A DNA stretch of 64,000 bases from an uncultured Prochlorococcus sp. Lineage in GTDB: Bacteria > Cyanobacteriota > Cyanobacteriia > PCC-6307 > Cyanobiaceae. Positions 39,620-50,817 of the stretch are shown one piece after another; position 1 is the first letter of the stretch, and the number at the start of each line of letters is the position of its first letter. The translations under genes and the position numbers were made by a program. The stretch lies in contig NZ_CACOFR010000008.1 of the NCBI RefSeq assembly GCF_902626525.1, forward strand, positions 22,043-86,042. The letters are read 5' to 3'. The notes under the pieces are model-generated. The model was not told where the DNA came from and searched no databases. It was given only the letters and a program-made list of their open reading frames with translations.

Positions 39620-41158
39620 TTGTCTGAAATTAAAGAAGTACGCTTACAAAAAGTTAATTCGTTAGTTAGTAAAGGATTTCCTTCTTACGCAGAAAAATTT
39701 AGAATTTCCCATACTACACAAATTCTTATTCAGAAATTTGGTTTTTTAGAAAATGGTCAGGATGATGACTTTAGTGTTTCTATTGCGGGAAGAGTGATGG
39801 CAAAAAGGGTAATGGGTAAAATTGCCTTCTTTACAATAAGCGATCAAGAAGGTCAAATTCAGCTTTATTTAGAGAAAAAGATTATCAATTTAAATTTAGA
39901 AAAACAAAAATTGCTTTCTTTTGAAGATATTAAAGAAATAGTAGATATTGGCGATTGGATAGGTGTTCATGGAACTATAAAAAAAACTAATAAAGGTGAG
40001 CTTTCAGTAAAAGTAGAAAGATGGGAAATGTTATCCAAATCATTACAGCCTCTACCAGATAAATGGCATGGATTGACTGATATTGAAAAAAGATATAGAC
40101 AACGTTATTTAGATTTAATAGTAAATCCTCACACTAAAAATGTATTTAAAACAAGGGCAAAATGTATTAGTTTTATAAGAAAATGGCTTGATAAACGGAA
40201 TTTTTTAGAGATAGAGACTCCAATTCTTCAATCTGAAGCTGGTGGCGCTGAAGCCAGACCATTTATCACTCATCACAATACATTAGACATTCCTCTGTAT
40301 CTGCGAATAGCTACAGAATTACATCTAAAAAGAATGGTTGTTGGAGGATTTGAGAAGGTTTATGAATTGGGCAGAATCTTCCGCAATGAGGGGATAAGTA
40401 CAAAGCATAATCCAGAATTTACTTCAGTTGAAATTTACCAAGCGTTCTCTAATTATGTCGATATGATGGACTTAACAGAAGAACTGATTAGGGATGTCGT
40501 AGCTAATGCTTGTAGCTCCTTGGTTATAAATTATCAAAATAAAGAAATTGATTTTTCTAAACCTTGGTTAAGAGTATCTATGAAAGATATAGTCAAGAAA
40601 CATACAGGGATTGATTTTGATTCTTTTAATGGAAACTTTCAAGCAGCAAAACAAGCTGTTAAAAATATAAATGTTGAATTTTCTAATAAAGTTAATACTA
40701 TGGGAAGACTTTTAAATGAGGTCTTTGAGCAAAAAGTAGAGTCACAGCTTATAGAACCCACTTTTGTTATCGATTATCCTGTTGAAATTTCTCCTTTAGC
40801 TAGGCCGCATCTTGATAATAAAGATATGGTCCAGAGATTCGAATTATTCATTGTTGGTCGAGAGTTAGCCAATGCTTTTAGTGAGTTGATAGATCCAGTA
40901 GATCAAAGAGAGAGAATGCAATTACAGCAATCTCTTAGAGATGAAGGAGATTTTGAAGCTCACTGTATAGATGAAGATTTTCTCGATGCTTTAGAGATTG
41001 GTATGCCTCCCACGGGCGGATTAGGTATAGGTATTGACAGACTTATTATGTTAATTACAAACAGCCCATCAATTAGAGATGTAATTCCTTTTCCATTGTT
41101 AAAACCAGAAATAACTTCAAATATAAATGAAAAATTACCCTTGAATGAAGTAGAATAA
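39620..41158 (+). CDS. lysS: Lysyl-tRNA synthetase (class II)
   Basis: Charges tRNA-Lys. The 512-residue protein has an N-terminal OB anticodon-binding domain (about 45-150, [18 protein letters not shown]) and the class II core. Motif 2 appears as [24 protein letters not shown] near 246-269 and motif 3 as [14 protein letters not shown] near 473-486. The start is TTG at 39620 (MSEIKEVRL); the first in-frame ATG is over 55 codons in, inside the OB fold, and cannot be the start. Near full family length. Confidence 0.96.
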   Translation: MSEIKEVRLQKVNSLVSKGFPSYAEKFRISHTTQILIQKFGFLENGQDDDFSVSIAGRVMAKRVMGKIAFFTISDQEGQIQLYLEKKIINLNLEKQKLLSFEDIKEIVDIGDWIGVHGTIKKTNKGELSVKVERWEMLSKSLQPLPDKWHGLTDIEKRYRQRYLDLIVNPHTKNVFKTRAKCISFIRKWLDKRNFLEIETPILQSEAGGAEARPFITHHNTLDIPLYLRIATELHLKRMVVGGFEKVYELGRIFRNEGISTKHNPEFTSVEIYQAFSNYVDMMDLTEELIRDVVANACSSLVINYQNKEIDFSKPWLRVSMKDIVKKHTGIDFDSFNGNFQAAKQAVKNINVEFSNKVNTMGRLLNEVFEQKVESQLIEPTFVIDYPVEISPLARPHLDNKDMVQRFELFIVGRELANAFSELIDPVDQRERMQLQQSLRDEGDFEAHCIDEDFLDALEIGMPPTGGLGIGIDRLIMLITNSPSIRDVIPFPLLKPEITSNINEKLPLNEVE

Positions 41159-41187
41159 ATAAATTAATCCAATACGAAATTTTTTAA

Positions 41188-41436
41188 ATGAGTGGTGAAC
41201 GTGTTGGTTTCCGTTTTAAACACGCGGATGCAGTAGTGAAAAGAAATCCTCAAGGCCGATCAAGAAGAGGATGGGTTATAGAACCAGTAGAGCAAACTAC
41301 GAGTAGGGGTACGAAGATGCCTGCTTACAAAATTCGCTGGAGAGATAGTGAGAGACCTGAAACTGTTTTACAGCATATGTTGATTGCAGATCCGGATCCA
41401 TCCCCTCCTCCAAGTTCAGTTAGTTTAAATTCATAG
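41188..41436 (+). CDS. Conserved small protein of unknown function
   Basis: An 82-residue basic protein, MSGERVGFRFKHADAVVKRN at its start and a proline/serine-rich end (PDPSPPPSSVSLNS). The middle reads like a small SH3- or KOW-like barrel: GWVIEPVEQTTSRGTKMPAYKIRW, then SERPETVLQHMLIAD. It has no membrane segment and no recognisable catalytic residues. It follows lysS by 29 bp and converges on smpB. Its GC-richer third positions and clean frame suggest a real, conserved cyanobacterial gene. Confidence 0.65.
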   Translation: MSGERVGFRFKHADAVVKRNPQGRSRRGWVIEPVEQTTSRGTKMPAYKIRWRDSERPETVLQHMLIADPDPSPPPSSVSLNS

Positions 41437-41460
41437 TTTCAATAAATCTGAATAAATTTT

Positions 41461-41955
41461 TTATCTTTTTAGTAAAGAGTTGATTTCTTTTTTCACACTT
41501 TTTTGTTTTTCAGCTTGTCGTTTGTCATGTAATTTTTTTCCTTTACCGACTCCTATTGTTAATTTTATCCATGATCCTTTTAAATAAAGAGATAATGGAA
41601 TAATGGTCATTCCTTTTTTTTCAGTATTAGATTTCAGCTTTATTATTTCTTTTTTATGTAGAAGTAACTTTCTATTTCTTAATGGATCATGATTAAAAAA
41701 AGAACCTACATTATTGTGTGGTGAAATGTGAACATTTAATAATAAAATCTCACCATCTCTAAATGAACAGTATCCATCTCTTAAATTTGCTTTGCCGTTT
41801 CTAATAGACTTTACTTCAGTTCCTAAAAGCTCAATTCCAGCTTCAATTGTTTCAGATATTTCATATTGAAATTTTGCATATCTGTTCTCTGCTAAACGTT
41901 TAAAAATATTTTCTTTTTTAATATTTTTTTGAACTTTGCTTGAATTTTTTGCCAT
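41461..41955 (-). CDS. smpB: SmpB, tmRNA-binding protein
   Basis: Carries tmRNA to stalled ribosomes in trans-translation. The 164-residue protein has the SmpB core: [30 protein letters not shown] from about 22, LRDGYCSF near 58, and LLLHKKEI, then the basic tail [17 protein letters not shown] near 137-153 that forms a helix in the decoding channel. A lysine-rich N-terminal extension of about 18 residues precedes the core. No tmRNA gene is visible in the window. Confidence 0.95.
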   Translation of the reverse strand: MAKNSSKVQKNIKKENIFKRLAENRYAKFQYEISETIEAGIELLGTEVKSIRNGKANLRDGYCSFRDGEILLLNVHISPHNNVGSFFNHDPLRNRKLLLHKKEIIKLKSNTEKKGMTIIPLSLYLKGSWIKLTIGVGKGKKLHDKRQAEKQKSVKKEINSLLKR

Positions 41956-42007
41956 TTTTCTTTTAAAAAATCTTTCTACTCAGAACAATTGCAATTAACC
42001 TTTCATT

Positions 42008-43063
42008 ATGGCAATAATTTCCTCCAATATAGGCGATAATGAATTTTCTTTTCGTAAAAAAGAGCTTAGGCTTGTTGATTCAAAAATTATTCCAGAAGAA
42101 AAAAGAAATAATATCAATTTAGCAAGGCCCGTTACTTTACGAGATTTTATTGGCCAAGAACAACTTAAGTCTTTTTTAAGAATAGCGATAGATGCTTCAA
42201 TTTATAGGAAAGAACCTTTGGAGCATACTCTTTTATATGGACAACCTGGTTTAGGTAAGACTACCCTAGCTTTTTTGATAGCTCATGAAATGAATACAAA
42301 ATGTAGAATAGCTACAGCACCAGCAATTGAAAGACCAAGAGATATTGTAGGTTTACTGCTTGGATTAAAAGAAGGTGAAGTTTTATTCATCGATGAAATA
42401 CATCGTTTAAATAGGTTAACTGAAGAATTATTATATTCTGCAATGGAGGATTTCAGATTAGATTTAACTGTCGGCGCTAATAGAGGTGCTCGCTGCAGAA
42501 CAATAAATCTTCCTAGGTTTACTCTTATTGGCGCAACAACTAAATTAGCTTCAATCAGTGCTCCTCTAAGAGATAGATTTGGTATATCTCAGAAAATTGA
42601 ATTTTATACAAATGATGAACTAAAACAAATAATTGTTAATTTTGCCCGATTAATAAATCTTAATTTAGATAGTGATGCATCTTATAATCTTTCGAAGATA
42701 GCACGAGGGACTCCAAGAATTGCTTTAAGACTATTAAGACGAGTTAGGGATTATGCTCAAGTTGTTGAAAAAACAAATGTTATCTCCGCAATTTTAGTAA
42801 AAAAAGCTTTAAATTCTTATCAAATAGATGAAAAAGGCTTGGATTCTCTAGATAGACAATATTTATCTTTTTTAAACCTAAATAGTAATATTCCAACTGG
42901 CCTCGATTCAATCGCGGCTGGGTTGGGAGATGATTCTTCAATGTTAGAATTTGTAGTTGAACCATATCTCATTAAAATTGGTTTTCTTATGAGAACGCCT
43001 AGAGGAAGATTGCTTACTGATTTAGGAAAAAAGTACATTGATTCAAAAAATGATAACTTTTAA
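42008..43063 (+). CDS. ruvB: RuvB, Holliday junction branch-migration ATPase
   Basis: Hexameric AAA+ motor that works with RuvA and RuvC. The 351-residue protein has [15 protein letters not shown] at about 40-54, Walker [13 protein letters not shown] near 78-89, Walker [12 protein letters not shown] near 125-135 and sensor motif [21 protein letters not shown] near 175-195. A C-terminal winged helix ends [16 protein letters not shown]. About 25 residues precede the usual start, a normal cyanobacterial feature. The TPR gene begins inside its last 14 bp. Confidence 0.96.
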   Translation: MAIISSNIGDNEFSFRKKELRLVDSKIIPEEKRNNINLARPVTLRDFIGQEQLKSFLRIAIDASIYRKEPLEHTLLYGQPGLGKTTLAFLIAHEMNTKCRIATAPAIERPRDIVGLLLGLKEGEVLFIDEIHRLNRLTEELLYSAMEDFRLDLTVGANRGARCRTINLPRFTLIGATTKLASISAPLRDRFGISQKIEFYTNDELKQIIVNFARLINLNLDSDASYNLSKIARGTPRIALRLLRRVRDYAQVVEKTNVISAILVKKALNSYQIDEKGLDSLDRQYLSFLNLNSNIPTGLDSIAAGLGDDSSMLEFVVEPYLIKIGFLMRTPRGRLLTDLGKKYIDSKNDNF

Positions 43064-43838
43064 AAAGTTAAAGGTTTGTTTTTTATTAATTTTTGTTTTT
43101 GTCAATATTTTTTATATTGAACCATGTTATTCATTGTCTTCGAGAGAGGATTTTTTTAAGAATGCATTGGATTTAAGTTCAGGAGGACAATTTAATCTTG
43201 CTTTACAAGAATGGAATCGCTATCTCGATTTATATCCTGATGATGCTGCAGGTTTGAGCAATAGAGGAAATGTAAAACTTGTCATAGGAGATTTAGAGGG
43301 ATCAATAGATGACCAAAATAAATCAATAAGTTTGAGTCCAAGTGAAATTGATCCTTACATTAACAGAGGTATAGCAGAGGAAGCATTAGGTCTATGGGCA
43401 CAAGCAAAAAAAGATTATATGTTTGTTATTTCAAAAGATAGTAAAAATTTTTCAGCATTATATAATTTAGCTAATGTTGAAGGTTCAACATCACAATGGG
43501 AAAAAGCAAGAGATTTATTTTCAAAAGCTGCTTTATATAATCCTGGATTTGCTATGGCAAGGTCGAGTATGGCTTTGGCAGATTACCAGTTGGGGAATAT
43601 TGATGAATCTGAAAAAGAATTAAAAAAATTAATTAGACGGTATCCAACTTTTGCAGATGCTAGGGCAGCTCTAACAGCTTTGAATTGGTACAAAAATGAA
43701 TTTGGTCAAGCAGAGAGTAATTGGATATCAGTAACTGAATTAGATCCTAGGTATAGTGAGGAGGAATGGTTAATAAAAGTGAGAAGATGGCCTCCAAAAC
43801 CAACTAAAGATTTAATGAACTTTATCGATTTGAAATAG
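43050..43838 (+). CDS. Exported tetratricopeptide-repeat protein
   Basis: A 262-residue protein with a signal-peptide-like N-terminus (about 7-26, [21 protein letters not shown]) followed by about five 34-residue TPR units ([101 protein letters not shown]). TPRs scaffold complexes, so it probably acts in the lumen or periplasm. I prefer ATG at 43050 to a TTG at 43038; both overlap the end of ruvB. The M20 gene starts 3 bp later. Confidence 0.8.
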   Translation: MITFKKLKVCFLLIFVFVNIFYIEPCYSLSSREDFFKNALDLSSGGQFNLALQEWNRYLDLYPDDAAGLSNRGNVKLVIGDLEGSIDDQNKSISLSPSEIDPYINRGIAEEALGLWAQAKKDYMFVISKDSKNFSALYNLANVEGSTSQWEKARDLFSKAALYNPGFAMARSSMALADYQLGNIDESEKELKKLIRRYPTFADARAALTALNWYKNEFGQAESNWISVTELDPRYSEEEWLIKVRRWPPKPTKDLMNFIDLK

Positions 43839-43841
43839 GTA

Positions 43842-45026
43842 ATGAATAGAGAGCATGTTTTTAAAAAAATTGATTCATTTAATGATGAATTAATTAATAT
43901 AAGAAGACATATTCATGCACACCCTGAATTAAGTGGACTTGAGAATCAAACAGCAATTTTGATAAGTGGCTATTTAAAAAATATTGGTTGGAATGTCAAA
44001 GAATCTGTTGGTAAGACTGGAGTTATAGCTGATTTTGGGCCATCACATAAAGGTATTATTGGATTAAGAGTCGATATGGATGCTTTACCAATATTGGAAG
44101 AAACTAAGTTAAGTTTTTCTTCAAAAGTAGATGGTGTTATGCATGCATGTGGTCATGATTTGCATGTATCGATTGGGTTGGGTGTAGCAAAAATTATTAA
44201 GGATTTAAAACTTAATTTTGGAACTAGGATAATTTTTCAGCCCGCTGAAGAAATTGCAAGTGGAGCTAGATGGATGATTAAGGATGGTGCAACTAATGGT
44301 TTAACCCATATTTTGGGAGTTCATGTCTACCCAGATTTATCTGTAGGGACTATAGGGATTCGAGAAGGAAGTTTAACTGCAGCCGCTGGAGAACTCAAAG
44401 TTGAGATTAAAGGAAAATCAGGTCATGGTGCTCGACCTCATGAAGGGGTTGATGCTATTTGGGTGGCTTCAAAAGTTATTTCAGGAATTCAAGAATCAAT
44501 AACACGAAAATTAGATCCTTTAGATCCTGTAGTAATAACTTTTGGTAAAATAAATGGCGGTAATGCATTCAATGTTCTCGCGGAAAAAGTTAATTTAATT
44601 GGCACAGTTCGATGCACCAACGTTAAACTTTTCAAAAATATTGGTTACTGGCTCAATGACAATATCTCTTCAATAGCTAATAGTTGTGGAGCTGATGTAA
44701 AAGTAATTTTCAAAGAAATCACTCCGCCAGTTAATAATAATTCCGAAATTAATAGAGTCTTCAGAGATTCAGGAATTGTGGTTTTGGGTCAACAAAATGT
44801 TATTGAATTACAAAAACCATCATTAGGGGCTGAAGATTTCGCGGAGTTCTTAAATGAGATTCCAGGAGCTATGTTTAGGTTAGGTGTTTCAAATTTAAAT
44901 GGATGCGCTCCATTGCATAGTTCTAAATTTGATCCAGATGAAAAAGCTATTGCTGTTGGAATTAAAGTCATAACAGAATCCATAGTAAAATTAAATAATG
45001 AAATAATTAACGTAATTGATAAATGA
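43842..45026 (+). CDS. M20-family amidohydrolase
   Basis: A 394-residue dizinc peptidase/amidohydrolase of the M20D group (hippurate, IAA-amino-acid or N-acyl-amino-acid hydrolases). It has RRHIHAHPELSGLE near 21-34, the metal site MHACGHDLHVSIG near 101-113, FQPAEEIASGARWMI near 139-153 and a final LHSSKFDPDE near 359-368. The dimerisation insert (LKVEIKGKSGHGARPHEGVDA) is in the middle. The actual amide substrate is unknown. It sits 3 bp after the TPR gene and overlaps the next small gene by 4 bp, a likely operon from ruvB. Confidence 0.88.
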   Translation: MNREHVFKKIDSFNDELINIRRHIHAHPELSGLENQTAILISGYLKNIGWNVKESVGKTGVIADFGPSHKGIIGLRVDMDALPILEETKLSFSSKVDGVMHACGHDLHVSIGLGVAKIIKDLKLNFGTRIIFQPAEEIASGARWMIKDGATNGLTHILGVHVYPDLSVGTIGIREGSLTAAAGELKVEIKGKSGHGARPHEGVDAIWVASKVISGIQESITRKLDPLDPVVITFGKINGGNAFNVLAEKVNLIGTVRCTNVKLFKNIGYWLNDNISSIANSCGADVKVIFKEITPPVNNNSEINRVFRDSGIVVLGQQNVIELQKPSLGAEDFAEFLNEIPGAMFRLGVSNLNGCAPLHSSKFDPDEKAIAVGIKVITESIVKLNNEIINVIDK

Positions 45027-45238
45027 AAATTAATAGAGGATTTTTTTTGTCTTTTGTTGCTCCTTTCATGATTCTCATATCTGCTATTGGCTTAATATTA
45101 AGGGAAAATAATAAGAAGATTTTTTATTTACCTATTGGCTTAATGGGGATTTCAATTATTTTGGAGAAAGATTTAAGGAGAAAATTGGATAGAAAAAATA
45201 TTTTAAGAAAAATAAAGTCTTATCAAAAAGTTAAATAA
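45023..45238 (+). CDS. Small two-helix membrane protein, unknown
   Basis: A 71-residue basic protein with two hydrophobic segments (about 8-26, FFLSFVAPFMILISAIGLI, and 33-47, IFYLPIGLMGISIIL) joined by a short charged turn. A lysine/arginine-rich tail (KDLRRKLDRKNILRKIKSYQK) should stay in the cytoplasm. It resembles small cyanobacterial DUF3188-type proteins, but I cannot confirm that. It overlaps the M20 gene by 4 bp. Confidence 0.6.
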   Translation: MKINRGFFLSFVAPFMILISAIGLILRENNKKIFYLPIGLMGISIILEKDLRRKLDRKNILRKIKSYQKVK

Positions 45239-45306
45239 AAATATATTATTTATTTTTACTCAATATTTGATGACTATTTTTTAGAAAAGAGCTATGAATA
45301 AATAAA

Positions 45307-45388
45307 TACTAGGGGTGCTGAGGCATTTGGCTTGGCTGAGATCATACCCTTTGAACCTGAATCATAAATCCTGATACAGGGAAGTGGA
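45307..45388 (+). ncRNA. TPP riboswitch (THI element) upstream of thiC
   Basis: The leader contains the THI-box order: AGGGGTGCT, then GGCTGAGATCATACCC, TTGAACCTGA and CAGGGAAGTGG at the end. These are the conserved pyrimidine- and pyrophosphate-sensor arms, and the outer ends (TACT with AGTG) can close P1. It lies 45 bases before the thiC ATG. No terminator hairpin follows, so control is probably on translation or RNA stability. Confidence 0.95.
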
Positions 45389-45430
45389 AATTTGATCAAA
45401 CTTTAGTAATAACACTTTTAAAATTAATAA

Positions 45431-46804
<1,374 letters not shown>

Positions 46805-46817
46805 TTGAAATTAATAC

Positions 46818-48824
46818 TTATAGAATTTCTTTTGTCTTATTAACAACATTTTCTACTGTAAATCCAAAATTTTTCATACATTCACCACCTGGTGCTGATG
46901 CACCAAATCTATCCATACTGATACAAATCCCATCAAAACCTGTATACTTATGCCAACCAAATGAATGGGCAGCCTCTACTACCACTCTTCTAGTCACACT
47001 TTTAGGTAAAACACTTTCTCGGTAAGATTCTTCTTGTTCTTCGAATAGTTCTACGCAAGGCATAGAAACAACTCTAGTTTTTTTACCTAAGTTTGAAATC
47101 TCTTTACTTGCTTCGATGCAAAGATTTAGTTCGCTCCCTGTACCAATAAATATTACATCTGGTGCTCCTTCGCAATCAGAAACTACATATCCTCCTAATG
47201 CAACTTTATCAATGGAAGTATTTTTTTGATTTGGCATACCTTGTCTACTTAAACAAAGGGCGGAAGGTCTCTTACGATTTTGAATGGCTAGCTTATAAGC
47301 TCCACTAGTCTCATTCCCATCTCCTGGCCTGAAAACTAGCATATTAGGCATGGCGCGAAGAGAGGGTATAGTTTCGATAGGTTGATGCGTTGGGCCATCT
47401 TCACCTACACCAATTGAATCATGGGTTAGAACATAGATAACTCCTAATTCGCTTAGTGCCGAAAGTCTCATTGAACCTCTCATATAGTCAGCGAAAACAA
47501 GGAAGGTCCCACCATACGGTATGAGACCACTATTGTGATACGCAATACCATTTAGTACAGCTGCCATAGCATGTTCTCGTACACCAAAATGTAAGTATCT
47601 TTTTTCAGGACTATGTGATTGGAATGATCCAGTTTCTCCTTTGATATCCGTGTAGTTAGAGTGAGTTAAATCAGCTGATCCTCCAATTAATTCAGGCAGG
47701 TTAGGACCCAGGGCACCTAAACATATTTGTGAATGCTTTCTAGTTGCTAAACCTTTATCATTAGGCGAATAGGAGGGAAGATCTGAGTCCCAATTCTGAG
47801 GTAATTGTCCTGTTAACATTCGTTTTAACTCAGCACCTTCAGAGGGATATTTTTTCTGATATTCATCAAATGTAGAATTCCATTTTTTCTCTAAAACTTC
47901 ACCCTTATTGATTGATTTTCTAAAATGTTCATAAACTTCATTTGGTATTTCAAATGGAGGATATTCCCAATTCAAAAACTCTCTTGTTAATAATGCCTCT
48001 TCTTCTCCAACTGCCGCTCCATGAATTCCAGCAGTATCTGATTTATTAGGGGATCCATAACCTATGGTGGTAGAAATTTTTATTATTGAGGGTTTATCTG
48101 TAATTAATTTTGCTTTTTCGATAGCTTCAGTTATTCCTTTAACATCATGATTTCCATCTTCAACATGTTGGACATGCCATCCATAAGCTTCATATCTTTT
48201 TAAAACGTCTTCAGTGAAAGAAACATCGGTACGCCCATCAATTGTAATTTGATTATCGTCATAGAGTGCAATTAATTTTCCAAGCTTAAGATGGCCAGCT
48301 AATGAGCAAGCCTCTGATGCGATACCTTCTTGGTTACAACCATCGCCCATTATGACGTAAGTATAGTGATCAACGATATTAAAATCAGGTTTATTGAATT
48401 TAGCTGCTAAATGAGTTTCAGCTACTGCTAAACCAACTGCATTTGAAATTCCGGCTCCAAGTGGTCCAGCTGTAACTTCAACCCCTTCAGTTTCGAATGT
48501 TTCTGGATGCCCAGGAGTTTTGGATCCCCATTGTCTAAAATTTTTAATATCTTCTATGGAAACTGATTTGTAACCTGTCAGGTGAAGCAAAGAATATAAC
48601 AACATACAACCATGACCAGCTGATAAGACAAAACGATCTCTGTTGAACCATTTTGGGTTTTTGGGATTATGGTTAAGTATGTTTTGCCATAATGCATAAC
48701 CCATAGGAGCACAACCCATTGGCAAACCAGGATGCCCACTATTAGATTTATTTACTGCATCTACAGCAAGCATTCTTATACTATTTACACAAAGTGATTC
48801 TAATGAAACAGATGCAGCGACCAT
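46818..48824 (-). CDS. tkt: Transketolase
   Basis: TPP enzyme of the Calvin cycle and pentose phosphate pathway that transfers two-carbon ketol units. The 668-residue protein has the [17 protein letters not shown] start region near 30-46, the TPP motif [16 protein letters not shown] near 156-171 with [14 protein letters not shown], and the pyrimidine domain with [14 protein letters not shown] near 416-429. The C-terminal domain ends VNKTKEIL. Its cofactor is made through thiC, the convergent neighbour. fabF lies 43 bp upstream on the same strand. Confidence 0.97.
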   Translation of the reverse strand: MVAASVSLESLCVNSIRMLAVDAVNKSNSGHPGLPMGCAPMGYALWQNILNHNPKNPKWFNRDRFVLSAGHGCMLLYSLLHLTGYKSVSIEDIKNFRQWGSKTPGHPETFETEGVEVTAGPLGAGISNAVGLAVAETHLAAKFNKPDFNIVDHYTYVIMGDGCNQEGIASEACSLAGHLKLGKLIALYDDNQITIDGRTDVSFTEDVLKRYEAYGWHVQHVEDGNHDVKGITEAIEKAKLITDKPSIIKISTTIGYGSPNKSDTAGIHGAAVGEEEALLTREFLNWEYPPFEIPNEVYEHFRKSINKGEVLEKKWNSTFDEYQKKYPSEGAELKRMLTGQLPQNWDSDLPSYSPNDKGLATRKHSQICLGALGPNLPELIGGSADLTHSNYTDIKGETGSFQSHSPEKRYLHFGVREHAMAAVLNGIAYHNSGLIPYGGTFLVFADYMRGSMRLSALSELGVIYVLTHDSIGVGEDGPTHQPIETIPSLRAMPNMLVFRPGDGNETSGAYKLAIQNRKRPSALCLSRQGMPNQKNTSIDKVALGGYVVSDCEGAPDVIFIGTGSELNLCIEASKEISNLGKKTRVVSMPCVELFEEQEESYRESVLPKSVTRRVVVEAAHSFGWHKYTGFDGICISMDRFGASAPGGECMKNFGFTVENVVNKTKEIL

Positions 48825-48867
48825 TGTTTTAAATTAAGGTAAGTTGGAAATACAGACTTGGTTGTCT

Positions 48868-50112
48868 TTAAATCATTTTGCTGAAAGCAAGGCAAACGTT
48901 GTGACCACCAAAGCCGAAAGAATTAGAAAGAGCAACTTTTACTTGAGTTTCTCTTGCATTATTTGGTACATAATCGAGATCACAATCAGGATCTGGATTG
49001 ACGTAGTTAATTGTAGGAGGGATAAAATTATGTGTCAAAGAAAGTATACAAGCTACAGCTTCTATACCTCCAGAACCTCCTAGAAGATGACCAGTCATCG
49101 ACTTAGTAGAGCTTACAGGAACAAGGTAAGATCTGTCTTTAAATATAGATTTAATTGCAGAAGTTTCATTTTTGTCATTAGCTGATGTGCTTGTTCCATG
49201 AGCATTTATGTAATCAACTTTATCAAGGCTGAGAGAACTGTCTTCAATGGCTAGTTTGATAGCTTCTGCTCCTCCAATCCCACCAGGGGATGGAGCAGTA
49301 ATGTGATGAGCATCGCATGTTGTTCCATATCCAAGAATTTCTGCATAGATTCTTGCATCTCTTTTTTGTGCATTTTCTAAAGTTTCTAAAACAAGAATTC
49401 CAGATCCCTCTCCAATAACAAATCCATCTCTTTCTGCATCAAAAGGTCTACTCGCTGTTTGAGGACTTTCGTTCCTGAAAGAAAGAGCTTTAGCACTGGC
49501 AAAACCAGCTACTCCAAGGGGAGTAATACTTGCTTCTGCACCTCCACAGATCATTGCATCTGCCTTTCCGAGTTGGAGTAATCTAAAAGAATCACCAATT
49601 GCATTAGAACCTGCAGCACAGGCAGTGGAAACAGATGAACTTGGTCCTTTTGCACCTAAGGCAATTGCAGCTAGTCCAGTCGCCATATTAGGGATCATCA
49701 TTGGTACTGTAAATGGACTTACTCTTTTTGGTCCTCTATGACTCAGTATTTGAGCTTGACTTTCCATGGTTAGTAAGCCTCCGACACCTGAGCCAATAAT
49801 TACTCCAATTCTTGAAGCATTAGCTTCTGTAATTTCAAGTCCAGAATCATTAAAGGCTTGCTTTGCTGCAATAACCCCAAACTGTGAAAAACGATCCCAT
49901 CTTTTGGATTCTTTAGCTTCAATAAAATTTTCAGATTGAAGGTTTTTAACTTCTGCTGCAAATTTACAAGGATGTTCTGCAGGATCAAAGAGAGTAATCC
50001 CTGAGACCCCATTAATCCCTTTTTGAAGACCGAGTAAATATTCATCAATGTTGTTACCAATCGGAGTAACTGCTCCGATACCAGTAATAACTACTCGATG
50101 GAAATTTGGCAT
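48868..50112 (-). CDS. fabF: 3-oxoacyl-ACP synthase II
   Basis: Elongating beta-ketoacyl-ACP synthase of type II fatty-acid synthesis. The 414-residue protein has the Cys-His-His triad: cysteine near 165 in STACAAGSNA, histidine near 305 in NAHGTSTSANDKNE and histidine near 342 in STKSMTGHLLGGSG. The C-terminal glycine loop is SNSFGFGGHN. acpP, its carrier protein, lies 6 bp upstream on the same strand, so acpP-fabF form an operon; tkt follows downstream. Confidence 0.97.
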   Translation of the reverse strand: MPNFHRVVITGIGAVTPIGNNIDEYLLGLQKGINGVSGITLFDPAEHPCKFAAEVKNLQSENFIEAKESKRWDRFSQFGVIAAKQAFNDSGLEITEANASRIGVIIGSGVGGLLTMESQAQILSHRGPKRVSPFTVPMMIPNMATGLAAIALGAKGPSSSVSTACAAGSNAIGDSFRLLQLGKADAMICGGAEASITPLGVAGFASAKALSFRNESPQTASRPFDAERDGFVIGEGSGILVLETLENAQKRDARIYAEILGYGTTCDAHHITAPSPGGIGGAEAIKLAIEDSSLSLDKVDYINAHGTSTSANDKNETSAIKSIFKDRSYLVPVSSTKSMTGHLLGGSGGIEAVACILSLTHNFIPPTINYVNPDPDCDLDYVPNNARETQVKVALSNSFGFGGHNVCLAFSKMI

Positions 50113-50118
50113 TCTTGA

Positions 50119-50358
50119 TTAACCTTTTTTTTCTTCGATGAATTTAACTGCATCTCCAACTGTTGCGATGCCCTCAGCTGCTTCGTCAGGGATTTCAATA
50201 TCAAATGCTTCTTCTAGAGCCATCACTAATTCAACGGTATCTAGAGAATCTGCACCCAAATCATTTTGGAAGTTGGAATCTGATTTAACTTCTCCTGCTT
50301 CAACGCTTAATTGCTCTGAAACAATTGAACAGACTTTTTCAAGGATTTCTTGTGACAT
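50119..50358 (-). CDS. acpP: Acyl carrier protein
   Basis: A 79-residue acidic carrier with the phosphopantetheine serine at 38 in the classic [17 protein letters not shown] motif, helix 1 [15 protein letters not shown] and helix 3 [19 protein letters not shown]. Length is normal. It carries growing acyl chains between the fatty-acid synthase enzymes and is the upstream partner of fabF. It diverges from psaC across 133 bp. Confidence 0.97.
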   Translation of the reverse strand: MSQEILEKVCSIVSEQLSVEAGEVKSDSNFQNDLGADSLDTVELVMALEEAFDIEIPDEAAEGIATVGDAVKFIEEKKG

Positions 50359-50467
50359 AGTTTATGGAATTTACTAATTATCTATAAGATTTTATGCCCT
50401 AGAGTTAACAAGAGTGAAGCATATCTTAATTTTTTTAATTTCTTTGTAAGACAATAGTATTATATAA

Positions 50468-50737
<270 letters not shown>

Positions 50738-50783
50738 CTTTATTGTGCAGTTTAAAGAGAGTCCATGTTTTAATAAATACTCA

Positions 50784-50810
50784 TTTTTTTTCAATATAAT
50801 TGAAAAAAAA
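50784..50810 (+). repeat. Perfect 12-bp palindrome in the glmS leader
   Basis: TTTTTTTTCAAT (50784-50795) and ATTGAAAAAAAA (50799-50810) are exact inverted repeats around ATA. The element ends 7 bases before the glmS ATG. As RNA it would be a stem with a very small loop over the expected ribosome-binding area; as DNA it has A and T tracts on both sides. There is no T run after the stem, so it is not a standard terminator for psaC. Confidence 0.6.
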
Positions 50811-50817
50811 ATAACGT

